Shown piece after piece: positions 16,400 to 25,573 of a DNA stretch of 32,667 nucleotides. Source of the stretch: ZC4RG29 sp964521255 (lineage in GTDB: Bacteria; Bacteroidota; Bacteroidia; Cytophagales; Cyclobacteriaceae); the NCBI GenBank assembly GCA_964521255.1, contig CAZFRM010000037.1, positions 1-32,667 on the forward strand, read 5' to 3'. Below the pieces are notes generated by a model that did not search any database, had not been told where the DNA came from, and was given only the letters and a program-made list of their open reading frames with translations. Made by a program: the position numbers and the translations under genes. The stretch's first letter is position 1. Each line of letters starts with the position of its first letter.

Positions 16400-16930
16400 A
16401 TGAATCTTCAAAAAACAAAAAAACTATTCATTGGTCTGTTAATGGCCGGTATTATTTGCACTACGTCGTTCGCGCAGGAACGTCCACTTCATGAGGTACA
16501 AGCTGCGGTAATTTATAATGTTATAAAATACATTCAATGGTCAAATGAAAATGATGGCAGCGGTTCATTTGTAATTGGTGTACTCAGTGACGATAACCTT
16601 TACAACGCATTAGCTGTCTATCAAAACAAGCCAAAGGGCACTAAAAAAATTTCCGTCAGCAAACTGGCTAATGCGGATCAGGCTGCAAACTGTGACCTTT
16701 TCTTTCTTGGTCAGTCAAGGTTAAAGGACTTTCAAAAGGCTAAGGAGATCATTAGCAACAGGCCTACGCTTTTTGTGACAAGCGCAGATTCTTACGGACA
16801 AAAAGGATCCAACGTTAATCTAAGTACCGTCGATAACAAGCTTGTCATCGAAATAAATGAGCCCGCTATAAACCAAAGTGGCTTCAAAGTTTCCGGCTCT
16901 TTGCTAAGTATTTCCAAAGTGATAAAGTAA
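16400..16930 (+). CDS. YfiR-family periplasmic protein (DUF4154)
   Basis: A 176-residue protein with a signal peptide (KKLFIGLLMAGIICTTSFAQ). The mature domain starts HEVQAAVIYNVIKYIQWSNE, the hallmark K-A-x(2)-I-Y-N-x-x-K-Y-x-x-W of YfiR/DUF4154, and continues with FVIGVLSDDNLYNAL and CDLFFLGQSRLKDFQKAKEI. In Pseudomonas, YfiR is a periplasmic repressor of a membrane diguanylate cyclase. No cyclase or kinase partner follows here. The gene lies 34 bases upstream of a TonB-dependent receptor on the same strand, a pairing found elsewhere in the phylum, so the two probably act together in envelope sensing or uptake. Confidence 0.85.
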   Translation: MNLQKTKKLFIGLLMAGIICTTSFAQERPLHEVQAAVIYNVIKYIQWSNENDGSGSFVIGVLSDDNLYNALAVYQNKPKGTKKISVSKLANADQAANCDLFFLGQSRLKDFQKAKEIISNRPTLFVTSADSYGQKGSNVNLSTVDNKLVIEINEPAINQSGFKVSGSLLSISKVIK

Positions 16931-16964
16931 GAGACTAAAATCCAATCAATAACAATAAACTAAA

Positions 16965-19073
16965 ATGAAAAAAACAGTACTGAATTGCTTACTGAGTGCG
17001 GCGTTGATCTCGGGTGGTGTTGTTACTGCTCAGGCGCAGCAAAATCAGCTCGATGAAGATCTCTATGCACTTTCACTGGAGGATCTGATGAATATTCCTA
17101 TCCAGTCAGCTTCCAAAAAGGAAGAAACACTTTTTGATGCACCACTTTCCAGTTACACTATTACGCGTGCAGATATTGATCGTTCAGGCGCTCCCAGCAT
17201 TATGGAAGCGTTACGACTTGCACCGGGTGTTATCGTGCGTGAACAATCCAATGGCGAGTATGATATTCATATCAGGGGAATGGAAAACCTGACCCGCACC
17301 AACGGACATTTTATGAAGACGAATGTTTATACCCTGGTAATGATCGACAATCGTCCGGTATTCAATCATGGTCTTGGTGGAACATATTGGGAATCACTAC
17401 CGGTTGATATTAATGATGTTGACCGGATTGAAATTGTACGTGGTCCTTCGTCTCCATTGTTCGGTCCGAATGCCGTAACAGGTGTGATCAATATCATCAC
17501 CAAACGAATGGCTGATGCAAAAACGATGGTTAACGCTAACGTTCAATCAGGAAACTTAAATAATGTTATTGCGAATGCCAGCGTTGGCAGAAGAATCGGC
17601 GACAATCTAAGCGTTATCATTAGTGGTAACATTCAAGATCGTCAGCGTTATGAAGACAGTTATTACAATTCAAATACAGGAACTTATTCTCCTTTAGATG
17701 AAAAAATAACTGACCCAACTACCCGCGCTTTAAAATATCCACACCCTGATCGCTCTTTAAACAAGTGGGGTGTAAATGGATATTTTAATTATAAAGTTTC
17801 AGCAGATGTAAATGTTGATTTGACGCTTAGCACACAGGGTGCTTCTTACCAACGTCAATTCCTTAGCTCTGATTTTGATTATGGAACAAGTAAAACGTCG
17901 GCTGCAAATCTTGCCGTTAAATTCCATGGTTTAAAGTTCCGCGCTTCCTATGTTGATGGTCATACTATGGACCTCAACTATGACGTTCCTCACGGAGAAT
18001 ATGATTACCAGGTAACCGATGCTATTGCTGAATATGATTTCAAACTTGGAAAAAAGTACACCATCACTCCGGGTATCAGTGTTCAGAGCGCGACATTTGA
18101 CGATAGCAATTATGTTAACCCTTCAGAAGGTAACATCGGATATTTTAATGCAAGCAACACGATCAACACAACGGCTGGTTTTGTTCGCGCTGACTTAAAT
18201 TTCACCAAAAAATTCAGAGTTCTTGGCGGACTTCGTATTGACAAATTCTCTACACCTGATGATGCATACGTAGCGTATGAATTTGCCTCTACTTACAAGT
18301 TCAATGCTAAAAATCTTGTACGTGCTGCAATCACCCGCTCAAACAGTGGTTCATTCCTTGGATATAACTATCTGAACATCGGTGGAACTATTGTTGGAAA
18401 TGAAAACCTGGACATCTTCACGCTTGATATGATCGAAATAGGTTATCGTCTACAGATCTCAAAGAATTTACAATTGGACATTGATGGCTTTAAGCAAACG
18501 GCTAAAAACTTAACGGCAATCTTACAAACAAGCACTAACCAACAATTCTTTGACGTACCTACAACTGCGGAACAATTAGGAGCCACCATCTCAGTTAACT
18601 TTGTTCCTAACGACAAGATTCAGTTCAAGCCATTCATCACCATTCAAAAAACTGAGACAAAAGATCTGCCTTCAATTTACTTAGATCCGAACCTCGGACA
18701 AATTATCGGCATGCCGGTAACCTACAGTGACAGTAAGCACCTTTACACTCCGGGTTCTTACGGTGGATTTTACTTGAACTACAAACCTTTGTCAAAGTTT
18801 AATGTGAATCTGAGCGGATACTACTTCAGCAAGCATACAAACTATGACCAAACGTATAATGCTGAAGATGCTAGCGCTAACCCTGCTCAATATGAACAAG
18901 GTCAAATCGCAGCCAAGTTCACAATGAATGCAAAAGTGTCGTACGAAGTAGTTAAAGGTCTTAACGTTTTTGTAAGTGGAAGAAATTTATTCGGAGCTTC
19001 CTCAAGAGAGTTCTACGGAGCTGAAAAAACTACAGGATTATTCCTGGGTGGATTGTCATATAAGATGAATTAA
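16965..19073 (+). CDS. TonB-dependent outer-membrane receptor
   Basis: A 702-residue outer-membrane receptor with a signal peptide (MKKTVLNCLLSAALISGGVV, cut near AQAQ). LYALSLEDLMNIPIQSASKK precedes the plug, as in many receptors of the FecA/BtuB/colicin type. Plug signatures are ALRLAPGVIVREQSNGEYDI, HIRGMEN and VDRIEIVRGPSSPLFGPNAV with GVINIITKR. The barrel ends LFLGGLSYKMN. There is no SusC-type N-terminal domain, so the substrate is more likely a siderophore, cofactor or small molecule than a glycan. Co-transcription with the YfiR-like gene is suggested by the 34-base gap. A strong terminator follows. Confidence 0.9.
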   Translation: MKKTVLNCLLSAALISGGVVTAQAQQNQLDEDLYALSLEDLMNIPIQSASKKEETLFDAPLSSYTITRADIDRSGAPSIMEALRLAPGVIVREQSNGEYDIHIRGMENLTRTNGHFMKTNVYTLVMIDNRPVFNHGLGGTYWESLPVDINDVDRIEIVRGPSSPLFGPNAVTGVINIITKRMADAKTMVNANVQSGNLNNVIANASVGRRIGDNLSVIISGNIQDRQRYEDSYYNSNTGTYSPLDEKITDPTTRALKYPHPDRSLNKWGVNGYFNYKVSADVNVDLTLSTQGASYQRQFLSSDFDYGTSKTSAANLAVKFHGLKFRASYVDGHTMDLNYDVPHGEYDYQVTDAIAEYDFKLGKKYTITPGISVQSATFDDSNYVNPSEGNIGYFNASNTINTTAGFVRADLNFTKKFRVLGGLRIDKFSTPDDAYVAYEFASTYKFNAKNLVRAAITRSNSGSFLGYNYLNIGGTIVGNENLDIFTLDMIEIGYRLQISKNLQLDIDGFKQTAKNLTAILQTSTNQQFFDVPTTAEQLGATISVNFVPNDKIQFKPFITIQKTETKDLPSIYLDPNLGQIIGMPVTYSDSKHLYTPGSYGGFYLNYKPLSKFNVNLSGYYFSKHTNYDQTYNAEDASANPAQYEQGQIAAKFTMNAKVSYEVVKGLNVFVSGRNLFGASSREFYGAEKTTGLFLGGLSYKMN

Positions 19074-19174
19074 TATCCTCAAAAAATACACAGGGATTCT
19101 ATTAATGATCTTAGGGTCTTTGTGTATTAAACTTCACTGATAATTTTTTAAGCTACACCCAACTATTTTTTAAG

Positions 19175-19202
19175 AAGAGACGCAAAACGTCTCTTTTTTT
19201 TA
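19175..19202 (+). terminator. Intrinsic terminator after the TonB receptor gene
   Basis: AAGAGACG (19175-19182) and CGTCTCTT (19188-19195) form a perfect 8-bp stem with a CAAAA loop, followed by a run of T. It lies about 100 bases after the receptor stop. Confidence 0.9.
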
Positions 19203-19276
19203 TTGAATAGTATTACAGTCATTACAAACTGATAACGGATCACCCTTGGAGTTCGAAGGATTCCTCTCATCAATAA

Positions 19277-19666
19277 CTGTCATCCTGCCTGCCCGACTAC
19301 TGGCGGGAAAGCATGCGCGTATGGTTTGCGCGTATGAAGGATCTCCCTGAATGAAAGCATACTCCAATCGTTAGTATCCTCTAAGAACGGAGCCGTTACC
19401 TTCGAAAGGAACATCTTCTTGATGCGATTCTGCAAACCATTGGGGGATCCTTCATCCGCTGCAAGCCGCGCACATGCCTTCAGGATGACAGGTTTAGTAG
19501 TGGGTTTTTGCTTCGAATTTCGTTCTTCGTTCGAGACGTTTTTGAAAGAGAGAACTCTCGAAAGAACTCACCCTCTCAACCGTCATATGCCCGTAAAGTG
19601 TGTGCATGTGAATGGGTCTGTCATCTCAACTTTTTGTGCCGAAGGTTTCGGCACTTAGGATGACAG
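19277..19666. repeat. Dispersed-repeat spacer with inverted CTGTCATCCTG motifs
   Basis: The ~620-base gap between 19074 and 19694 has no convincing gene. CTGTCATCCTG at 19277-19287 is exactly inverted as CAGGATGACAG at 19481-19491 and again, 10 of 11 bases, at 19657-19666. The right end folds: CTGTCATC (19618-19625) with GATGACAG (19659-19666) encloses GTGCCGAA-GGT-TTCGGCAC (19636-19654), a perfect 8-bp stem. GCGCGTATG is directly repeated at 19315-19323 and 19328-19336, and GGATC(C/T) motifs recur. This resembles the TGTCATCCTGA...GAAGGATC interspersed repeats seen in many bacterial genomes. Confidence 0.6.
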
Positions 19667-19694
19667 TTAGCTTAATGGATCTTTGAAACAAAAT

Positions 19695-21845
19695 TCAATC
19701 CGGTAATGCAAAAGCTACTACATGACCACTGGGTTCCTCGTTGCTTCCGGTAACGGAAATAACAACGTATTGCCTGCCATCAATCATGTAGGTTGATGGT
19801 GAGGCATAACCATTGCCTCGTAAAGTTGTTTCCCACAGAAGTTCACCGGTTTCTTTATCAAAGGCGCGGAATTTTTTATCACGCGTTGCACCAATAAATA
19901 TTAATCCACCGGCCGTAATAATTGGGCCTCCATAATTTTCTGCTCCAGTCGGTGGCGCTCCTTTTTCCTGAAGCTCAGGATAATTTCCTAATGGTATTTT
20001 CCAGGCAAGTTCTCCCGTATTCAAATTAATTGCATTTAACGTTCCCCATGGTGGCTTAATGGCAGGATGACCTTTGGAATCGTTGAAGTATCCATAAGCT
20101 GTTACATTTTGAAATCCTGTTGTCGTATCCGCGAACACCGTTTTTTTCCGATACAAATCTTTCTTCTGCAATTCAAAAAGGTAAGCAACTACTTCTTCTT
20201 CATTCCCATTCAACACACTTGAAAAACCGGGCATCCTTCCTCCGCCAACTTCAATTTTATTCAACACTTCCTGCTTTGTTAATCGCTTGTCAATATCAAT
20301 TAAGGAAGGATTGTTATGTACTCCTTTGCGGTCAGTACCATGACAGTTCGCACAGTAATTCATGTAAAGTCTCTTACCTACTTCATATACCGTTTGATTT
20401 TTCGCAAAGCTCATTTGTTTTTTCGCACGTTGAACACGAGCAATCTCAGGCGACTCGTTAGCGTTGATATACAAAATTCCAGACGTAGGATCATACGCAG
20501 CACCACCCCACTCCGATCCTCCGCGACTTCCTGGTACCATTAAAGTTCCCTTTGCATCAGGTGGTGTATAAATACCTTCATATCGTAACGAACGAAATAC
20601 ATTCACAATTGAATCACGTACTGCCGGAGAACTTCCAATAAGATCATCCTCGGAAATATGATGACGAACATAAGGCTCAGGCTTTAAAGGGAAAGGTTGT
20701 GTTGGCCACGTCTCTTCACCGGGAATATTTGTAGGAGGAACTTTTCTTTCCTCAATTGGAAATAGTGATTCTCCTGTTTCACGATCTAACACAAAAAGCA
20801 ATCCTGTCTTTGTGGTTTGTGCTATCGCATCAATTTTTTTTCCATCCTTTTCTACTGTTATCAAATTAGGGGGAGAAGGTATATCGTAGTCCCACAAATC
20901 ATGATGTACAGTTTGAAAGTACCATATCAGCTTTCCACTTTTTGCATCCAATGCCAATATACAATTCCCATAAAGATTTTTTCCTTTTCGATCAGCGCCA
21001 TAGTAATCATAGGTTGGTGAGCCGGTGGGTGCGAAAACTATACCACGCTTTGTATCCAGACTCATACCCCCCCAGTTATTTGCACCACCTACATACTTCC
21101 ATGCATCAGGAGGCCAGGTTTCATATCCTGGTTCTCCAGGCAATGGGATAGTATGAAAGGTCCATTCAAGTTTGCCGGTTATTACATTATACGCACGAAT
21201 GTATCCCGGTGCAGCGCCGTAGAGTTCTGAAACTTCAGCGCCCAGAATGATAAGGTCCTGATAAATAATTCCGGGAGATGTAGGAATTACCCAGGCTGAT
21301 AAAGTATCATTCTCAAGTACAATGCTCAAATTTGTTTTACCATTCTTGCCAAAAGATGAAATGGGTTTTCCGGTGTTCGCGTCAACAGCAAATAAATTAT
21401 TACCCGCAGTAAAGAGTATGCGTTTGTCATCTCCATCCTCCCAGTAAGTTACACCGCGATACATGCCACCTCCCCTTTCTCCATCAAACGGATCGAAAGA
21501 CCAGATCTTTTCACCGGTACGGGCATTGACAGCATACAACCAATGGCGGGCAGAAGTGATGTACATCACCTCACCGATAACGATTGGATTACATTCATAC
21601 TTTCCAAACGTAGAACCATCGTGAACGTCATGTGGCTCGAAGATCCAGGCTACCTGAAGTTGATTTACATTCTCACGATTGATTTGATTGAGCGAAGAAG
21701 AACTGCTGCTCTCTGCATCTGCTTTGTAAACCGGCCAATCCTGATTTTTTTGTTGCCTGTTACGACAGCCTGAAAACAGGAAGCATGCAAAAAGGGCAAG
21801 TATGAGAATGCTTCTATCAAAAATACAGACCATCCAGTCGTACAA
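19695..21845 (-). CDS. PQQ-type beta-propeller dehydrogenase-like lipoprotein with internal cytochrome c domain
   Basis: A 716-residue lipoprotein (signal ends LFSGC, Cys27). Blades of the quinoprotein propeller are clear: PVYKADAESSSSSSLNQINR and VNQLQVAWIFEPHD, LYAVNARTGEKIWSFDPFDG, ALDAKSGKLIWYFQTVHHDL and RAFDKETGELLWETTLRGNG. A class I cytochrome c domain is inserted before the last blades, with CANCH at residues 498-502 and a likely axial Met538 (GGGRMPGF). The family oxidises sugars or alcohols with PQQ and passes electrons to haem; no substrate can be named. The start may be the ATG at 21845 or at 21833. It follows the PVC-type cytochrome gene on the same strand (about 180-base gap), suggesting a shared periplasmic oxidation system. 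Confidence 0.88.
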   Translation of the reverse strand: MYDWMVCIFDRSILILALFACFLFSGCRNRQQKNQDWPVYKADAESSSSSSLNQINRENVNQLQVAWIFEPHDVHDGSTFGKYECNPIVIGEVMYITSARHWLYAVNARTGEKIWSFDPFDGERGGGMYRGVTYWEDGDDKRILFTAGNNLFAVDANTGKPISSFGKNGKTNLSIVLENDTLSAWVIPTSPGIIYQDLIILGAEVSELYGAAPGYIRAYNVITGKLEWTFHTIPLPGEPGYETWPPDAWKYVGGANNWGGMSLDTKRGIVFAPTGSPTYDYYGADRKGKNLYGNCILALDAKSGKLIWYFQTVHHDLWDYDIPSPPNLITVEKDGKKIDAIAQTTKTGLLFVLDRETGESLFPIEERKVPPTNIPGEETWPTQPFPLKPEPYVRHHISEDDLIGSSPAVRDSIVNVFRSLRYEGIYTPPDAKGTLMVPGSRGGSEWGGAAYDPTSGILYINANESPEIARVQRAKKQMSFAKNQTVYEVGKRLYMNYCANCHGTDRKGVHNNPSLIDIDKRLTKQEVLNKIEVGGGRMPGFSSVLNGNEEEVVAYLFELQKKDLYRKKTVFADTTTGFQNVTAYGYFNDSKGHPAIKPPWGTLNAINLNTGELAWKIPLGNYPELQEKGAPPTGAENYGGPIITAGGLIFIGATRDKKFRAFDKETGELLWETTLRGNGYASPSTYMIDGRQYVVISVTGSNEEPSGHVVAFALPD

Positions 21846-21908
21846 AAATTTCGTTCAACAAACTAACCTGGTACTCTGACAATTTAATTATGGAACGCAA
21901 TCGAATTA

Positions 21909-21949
21909 GTCATTGGTCATTCGTCATTAGCAGGTGCATTACCAATGAC
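21909..21949. repeat. Intergenic stem-loop with TCATTGGT arms
   Basis: GTCATTGGT (21909-21917) pairs with ACCAATGAC (21941-21949) across a 23-base loop that itself contains GTCATT copies. There is no T-tract, so it is better read as a small intergenic repeat than a terminator. It lies between the two cytochrome genes. Confidence 0.4.
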
Positions 21950-22026
21950 CAGTGACGTAAGCCTTAATTTTTAAAGGTGTAAGAGTTTATAAAATGTTGC
22001 AAAATTAATTAGTCACAATACTAAAC

Positions 22027-25000
22027 CTATTCGGCTTCACCATGTCCGCCCGCCGATTCCCTCTTACCTTTTAAGCCGGATAAAAATTCAACGAGGTCTC
22101 TTATTTCCCGTCTTGATAGCAGTGTACCCATCGGCGGCATACTTGAAGCTGCATTCTCACGTTTGCTGATGCGTGAAACGGGGACACGAAGAGGTTCTGC
22201 ATCTGAAGTTTTAAGAATAAGTTCTTTATTATTTTCTTCCATCAAAATTCCAGAAACAGATTGACCATCCGTTAGTGTAAGCGTCACTGTTCCAAAACCC
22301 GGGGCCAACCGAAGGCCGGGTTCAACAAGCGATTGTAAAAGCTGTTCGCGTGAAAGTGCAGACCCGATCGATTCAAGATTCGGACCAACGATTCCACCCT
22401 GCGTTCCTATCGCATGACAACGTACGCACTGTGCGGTAGAATTATTCATAAATATCCATCTCCCGGCTCTGGCATCACCTCCATAAAGCGTTTCATTAAA
22501 TGCTTCGGCGGTAATACCCTCAGGATGCAGCGGAGCTATTTTACCAATAAGTTTTTGCGACTTTGTAGCATTGACAGCTTCGATCAGGTCTAATGCAATA
22601 GACGGCGGAAGAGTTTTTGCCGCCAGTCTATCGATCTGTTTATCCAGGACCGTTTCTGTTTTATCCACAGGCATACTGCCAAGAACTTTCAGAAGTTGTT
22701 GTTGTTCTTTCACCGTTCCATTTTTAAAAATTGGCTCAACAATACCAGGAAGTGTTTCCTTCGTGATTTCCAATTCATTCAACAATCCAAGGGCTGTTGT
22801 TCTCACTATAGGATCTTTATCTTCCATACCACGCTTGATGATCACTTCAAGATTATCAGCCTTTGACTGATGTAATGCTGTTAACATGGCAGAGCGTACC
22901 TCAGGTGATTTACTTTGCTGCATAAGTTTTGACATCTCATTATTGTATTCCTTCATGCCCAGGTTGCTGATCATCTTTGAAGTGGCGACAAGAATTTCAC
23001 TGTCTGTACTCTTTAAAAACTTACCAACATGCGGTTGAATTCTGGCAAGAACTGGTGTTACGTCCCTTTCAATTTTTCCACGATAGCGACCGTCAACACG
23101 ATCCAGTACAGAAGGATTAGCCCAGGTTCCCAGTGTAGCGAGCGCTTCTGCGCGCAAGCTTGCAGGAATATCGGTGCGTTCAGCAAATGAAATAAGAATG
23201 TCTAATTCCTTTTGCCCTCCTACACGCAGACACGCGTTGATACCACGGCGTAAGAGCGGCTCTGATTTAAATCTCTTCTCACTTAAGGTTGCTGCCAAAG
23301 CAGGTAATGCTCCTTCAATAGAAAGATCATCATTGATAGCGCGCGCTGCTTCTGTAACAATGTATTCATCCTGATCTTGCAGGAAGAGACTTACCTTATC
23401 ACTTTTCAATCTGCGTAACACAAGCACCGCTGCAATGCGCAAAGATCGATTAGGATTACTGGACAATGCTGCTATCGGATCGACCTGACCAATACGGGCA
23501 AGCGCTGCAACTCCCGCGTGACGTATGTATAAATCTTCATCATTATTCTTTTCTATCATAGCCAGAAGCGGGTCAATTGCTTTTACTTCCGCTATTCTTC
23601 CCAACGCCTGTGCCGCAAAGAATTTCACTCTCGGATTGTCGTTGTTTAATAATGGAATAAACTGATCTCCTGCTTCCTTGTACCTGACATCGCCCAATAC
23701 TTTTGCGGCTTGTGCTATAATTTCTGAATCGGTATCCGTTAACAATTCAACCAACGTAGGGGCATATGATTTATCTTTTGCAGTGAGTTGACCCAGGCCC
23801 CAAATACCGTGGATGCGTGCGAGTTGATTTTCTTTTTGAGCAATAATTCTTTTTAAAACTTCAGCCCCACCTTTTCCGCGATTCACTAACGCAAACTGTG
23901 CTTTTTGACGAATGCGCATGTCGCCGTACTGAAGCAATTTATATAGCTCATCTTCTGATTGCTTTTTATAATCGAGCTGCATGAGTCGTTTCGTTTCTGC
24001 ACGCTGATCCTTCCAATCATTTTTATCTTCAGCCACATCAATCTTCCAAACGCGTCCGTAATTTTTTGTTCCCCATCCGTTCACCCAATCGGCAACGTAC
24101 AACGCTCCGTCAGGGCCGAACTTAATACCTGTCGGAAGTATGCCGCTCAACACATCTACTTCGCTATCAAAATCAAATGAAGCGCCTTTCGGTTTCAATC
24201 CAAATGACCAGATATGAGATTGTGTAGGCGTTCCGACAAATTCAACAAGAAAGAATTTATTCTTCCATGCAGAACCAAGCGCCGTACCGGGATTGTATAC
24301 CATACCAGTAGGGCCATTGTGATAATTCCTTATGGGAGGAATGATGTAGGCAGCTTGTCCTTCCCAACGAGGTTTGTAAAGGACCTCATCCATCCACACC
24401 TTGTAGGTATTGTTCTTCGGGTCTGTGTATTTTCCGTATTGCCAGTTAGCACGCCAGCCGGCATCTGATCCTTCCACGATGTGAACCAGACGTTCACTTT
24501 CGCCAGGATGATCGCCGTCATTATCCGAGCTGATAAGATTGCCATATTCATCGAATACAAATTCATGCGTGTTACGAAGTCCGGAAGCAAAAATTTCAAA
24601 GTCGCTTCCGTCAGGATTTGACCGGGAAATTATTCCTTCGTTTGGATATTCATGCTTCCTGCCATCCTTATCCGTGATATTTGCACCTATGTCTCCAATG
24701 TTCCAGTAAATTTTTCCATCCGGTCCTTCAACGGGTCCTGACATGCCATGACCGCTGAAACCAATGTGTACCGCATATCCATGAGCGATTGATTCTTTCT
24801 CATCGAGATAGCCATCACCATCAGTATCTTTCAATCGCCACATGTCCGGGCCGATGGTAACAAATACATCATTGTCACGAACAAGGATACCACCTGCAAC
24901 ATCGGTAACCTCATCGTGAAAATCATTTAAAATACGTGTAGATACATCGGCAATTCCATCTCCTGATTCATCTTCCATACGCCATACTTCATCGCGTTCA

Positions 25001-25470
25001 ACGGCAAGATCTTTCCAATCGTGTATACCATCATTATTCAGGTCAGGCAACCATTCATTTTCCTTACTGCGCTCAGGCGAAAAAGTCTCATGCAAAAAAG
25101 CACGACGATCCTCCACACTTTGAAGTGCGATAGACGGCGTCATCCAATGACGAAAGCCGCGAATATCAAACTCTGAATTTTTTTGCCGGTTTGTGCGTGT
25201 AATGTACACACGCCCTTTAGTATCGATATCCATAGCTACCGGATCCGGTGCGAGCGAATCCGATGCCCAAAGATTTATGGTAAGTCCTTCGGCCAGTTGA
25301 ATGGAGGTATTCTTTTTAATCTCCGCCGCATTAATTACACCCTGCTTTGGATCTTCACGTACAACCAGGGGCGGTTCATTTTTAGCAGGTTTGTTACACG
25401 CCATCATTGTAAAAATCACAGACAGCAGCAGGAGCACACTCCTTAATGAATTAAAAAATCTCATTATCAA
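22027..25470 (-). CDS. PVC-type haem-binding CxxCH lipoprotein: propeller, HEAT repeats, cytochrome c
   Basis: An 1147-residue lipoprotein (signal ends TMMAC, Cys25). Residues ~50-480 form a propeller-like putative dehydrogenase domain with acidic calcium-loop sequences (DTDGDGYLDEKE, SSDNDGDHPGESERL) and GILPTGIKFGPDGALYVADW. Residues ~490-960 are HEAT-like repeats (DTDSEIIAQAAKVLGDVRYK; DPIVRTTALGLLNELEITKE). The end matches the CxxCH haem domain family: GRWIFMNNSTAQCVRCHAIG with haem-binding Cys1015, Cys1018 and His1019, then GGIVGPNLESIG, LVEPGLRLAPGFGTVTLTL and SRREIRDLVEFLSGL. Such proteins are thought to be periplasmic sugar or alcohol dehydrogenases, but the enzymology is largely unproven. 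The start could also be the ATG at 25464. It heads the pair with the PQQ protein. Confidence 0.9.
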   Translation of the reverse strand: MIMRFFNSLRSVLLLLSVIFTMMACNKPAKNEPPLVVREDPKQGVINAAEIKKNTSIQLAEGLTINLWASDSLAPDPVAMDIDTKGRVYITRTNRQKNSEFDIRGFRHWMTPSIALQSVEDRRAFLHETFSPERSKENEWLPDLNNDGIHDWKDLAVERDEVWRMEDESGDGIADVSTRILNDFHDEVTDVAGGILVRDNDVFVTIGPDMWRLKDTDGDGYLDEKESIAHGYAVHIGFSGHGMSGPVEGPDGKIYWNIGDIGANITDKDGRKHEYPNEGIISRSNPDGSDFEIFASGLRNTHEFVFDEYGNLISSDNDGDHPGESERLVHIVEGSDAGWRANWQYGKYTDPKNNTYKVWMDEVLYKPRWEGQAAYIIPPIRNYHNGPTGMVYNPGTALGSAWKNKFFLVEFVGTPTQSHIWSFGLKPKGASFDFDSEVDVLSGILPTGIKFGPDGALYVADWVNGWGTKNYGRVWKIDVAEDKNDWKDQRAETKRLMQLDYKKQSEDELYKLLQYGDMRIRQKAQFALVNRGKGGAEVLKRIIAQKENQLARIHGIWGLGQLTAKDKSYAPTLVELLTDTDSEIIAQAAKVLGDVRYKEAGDQFIPLLNNDNPRVKFFAAQALGRIAEVKAIDPLLAMIEKNNDEDLYIRHAGVAALARIGQVDPIAALSSNPNRSLRIAAVLVLRRLKSDKVSLFLQDQDEYIVTEAARAINDDLSIEGALPALAATLSEKRFKSEPLLRRGINACLRVGGQKELDILISFAERTDIPASLRAEALATLGTWANPSVLDRVDGRYRGKIERDVTPVLARIQPHVGKFLKSTDSEILVATSKMISNLGMKEYNNEMSKLMQQSKSPEVRSAMLTALHQSKADNLEVIIKRGMEDKDPIVRTTALGLLNELEITKETLPGIVEPIFKNGTVKEQQQLLKVLGSMPVDKTETVLDKQIDRLAAKTLPPSIALDLIEAVNATKSQKLIGKIAPLHPEGITAEAFNETLYGGDARAGRWIFMNNSTAQCVRCHAIGTQGGIVGPNLESIGSALSREQLLQSLVEPGLRLAPGFGTVTLTLTDGQSVSGILMEENNKELILKTSDAEPLRVPVSRISKRENAASSMPPMGTLLSRREIRDLVEFLSGLKGKRESAGGHGEAE

Positions 25471-25573
25471 TAAATTTTGACTTTACAGTAAACGTTCGCA
25501 ATTAGTGCTAAAAGTAAGAAAGGCACAAATATATTGTGTCATTGAGTGTCCTGTTGTTTAGGCGTGGTAGTCT

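Noticed and set aside
19419..19658. 79-codon plus frame in the repeat spacer
   Set aside because: It is made of the dispersed repeat motifs and hairpin and has no recognisable protein features.
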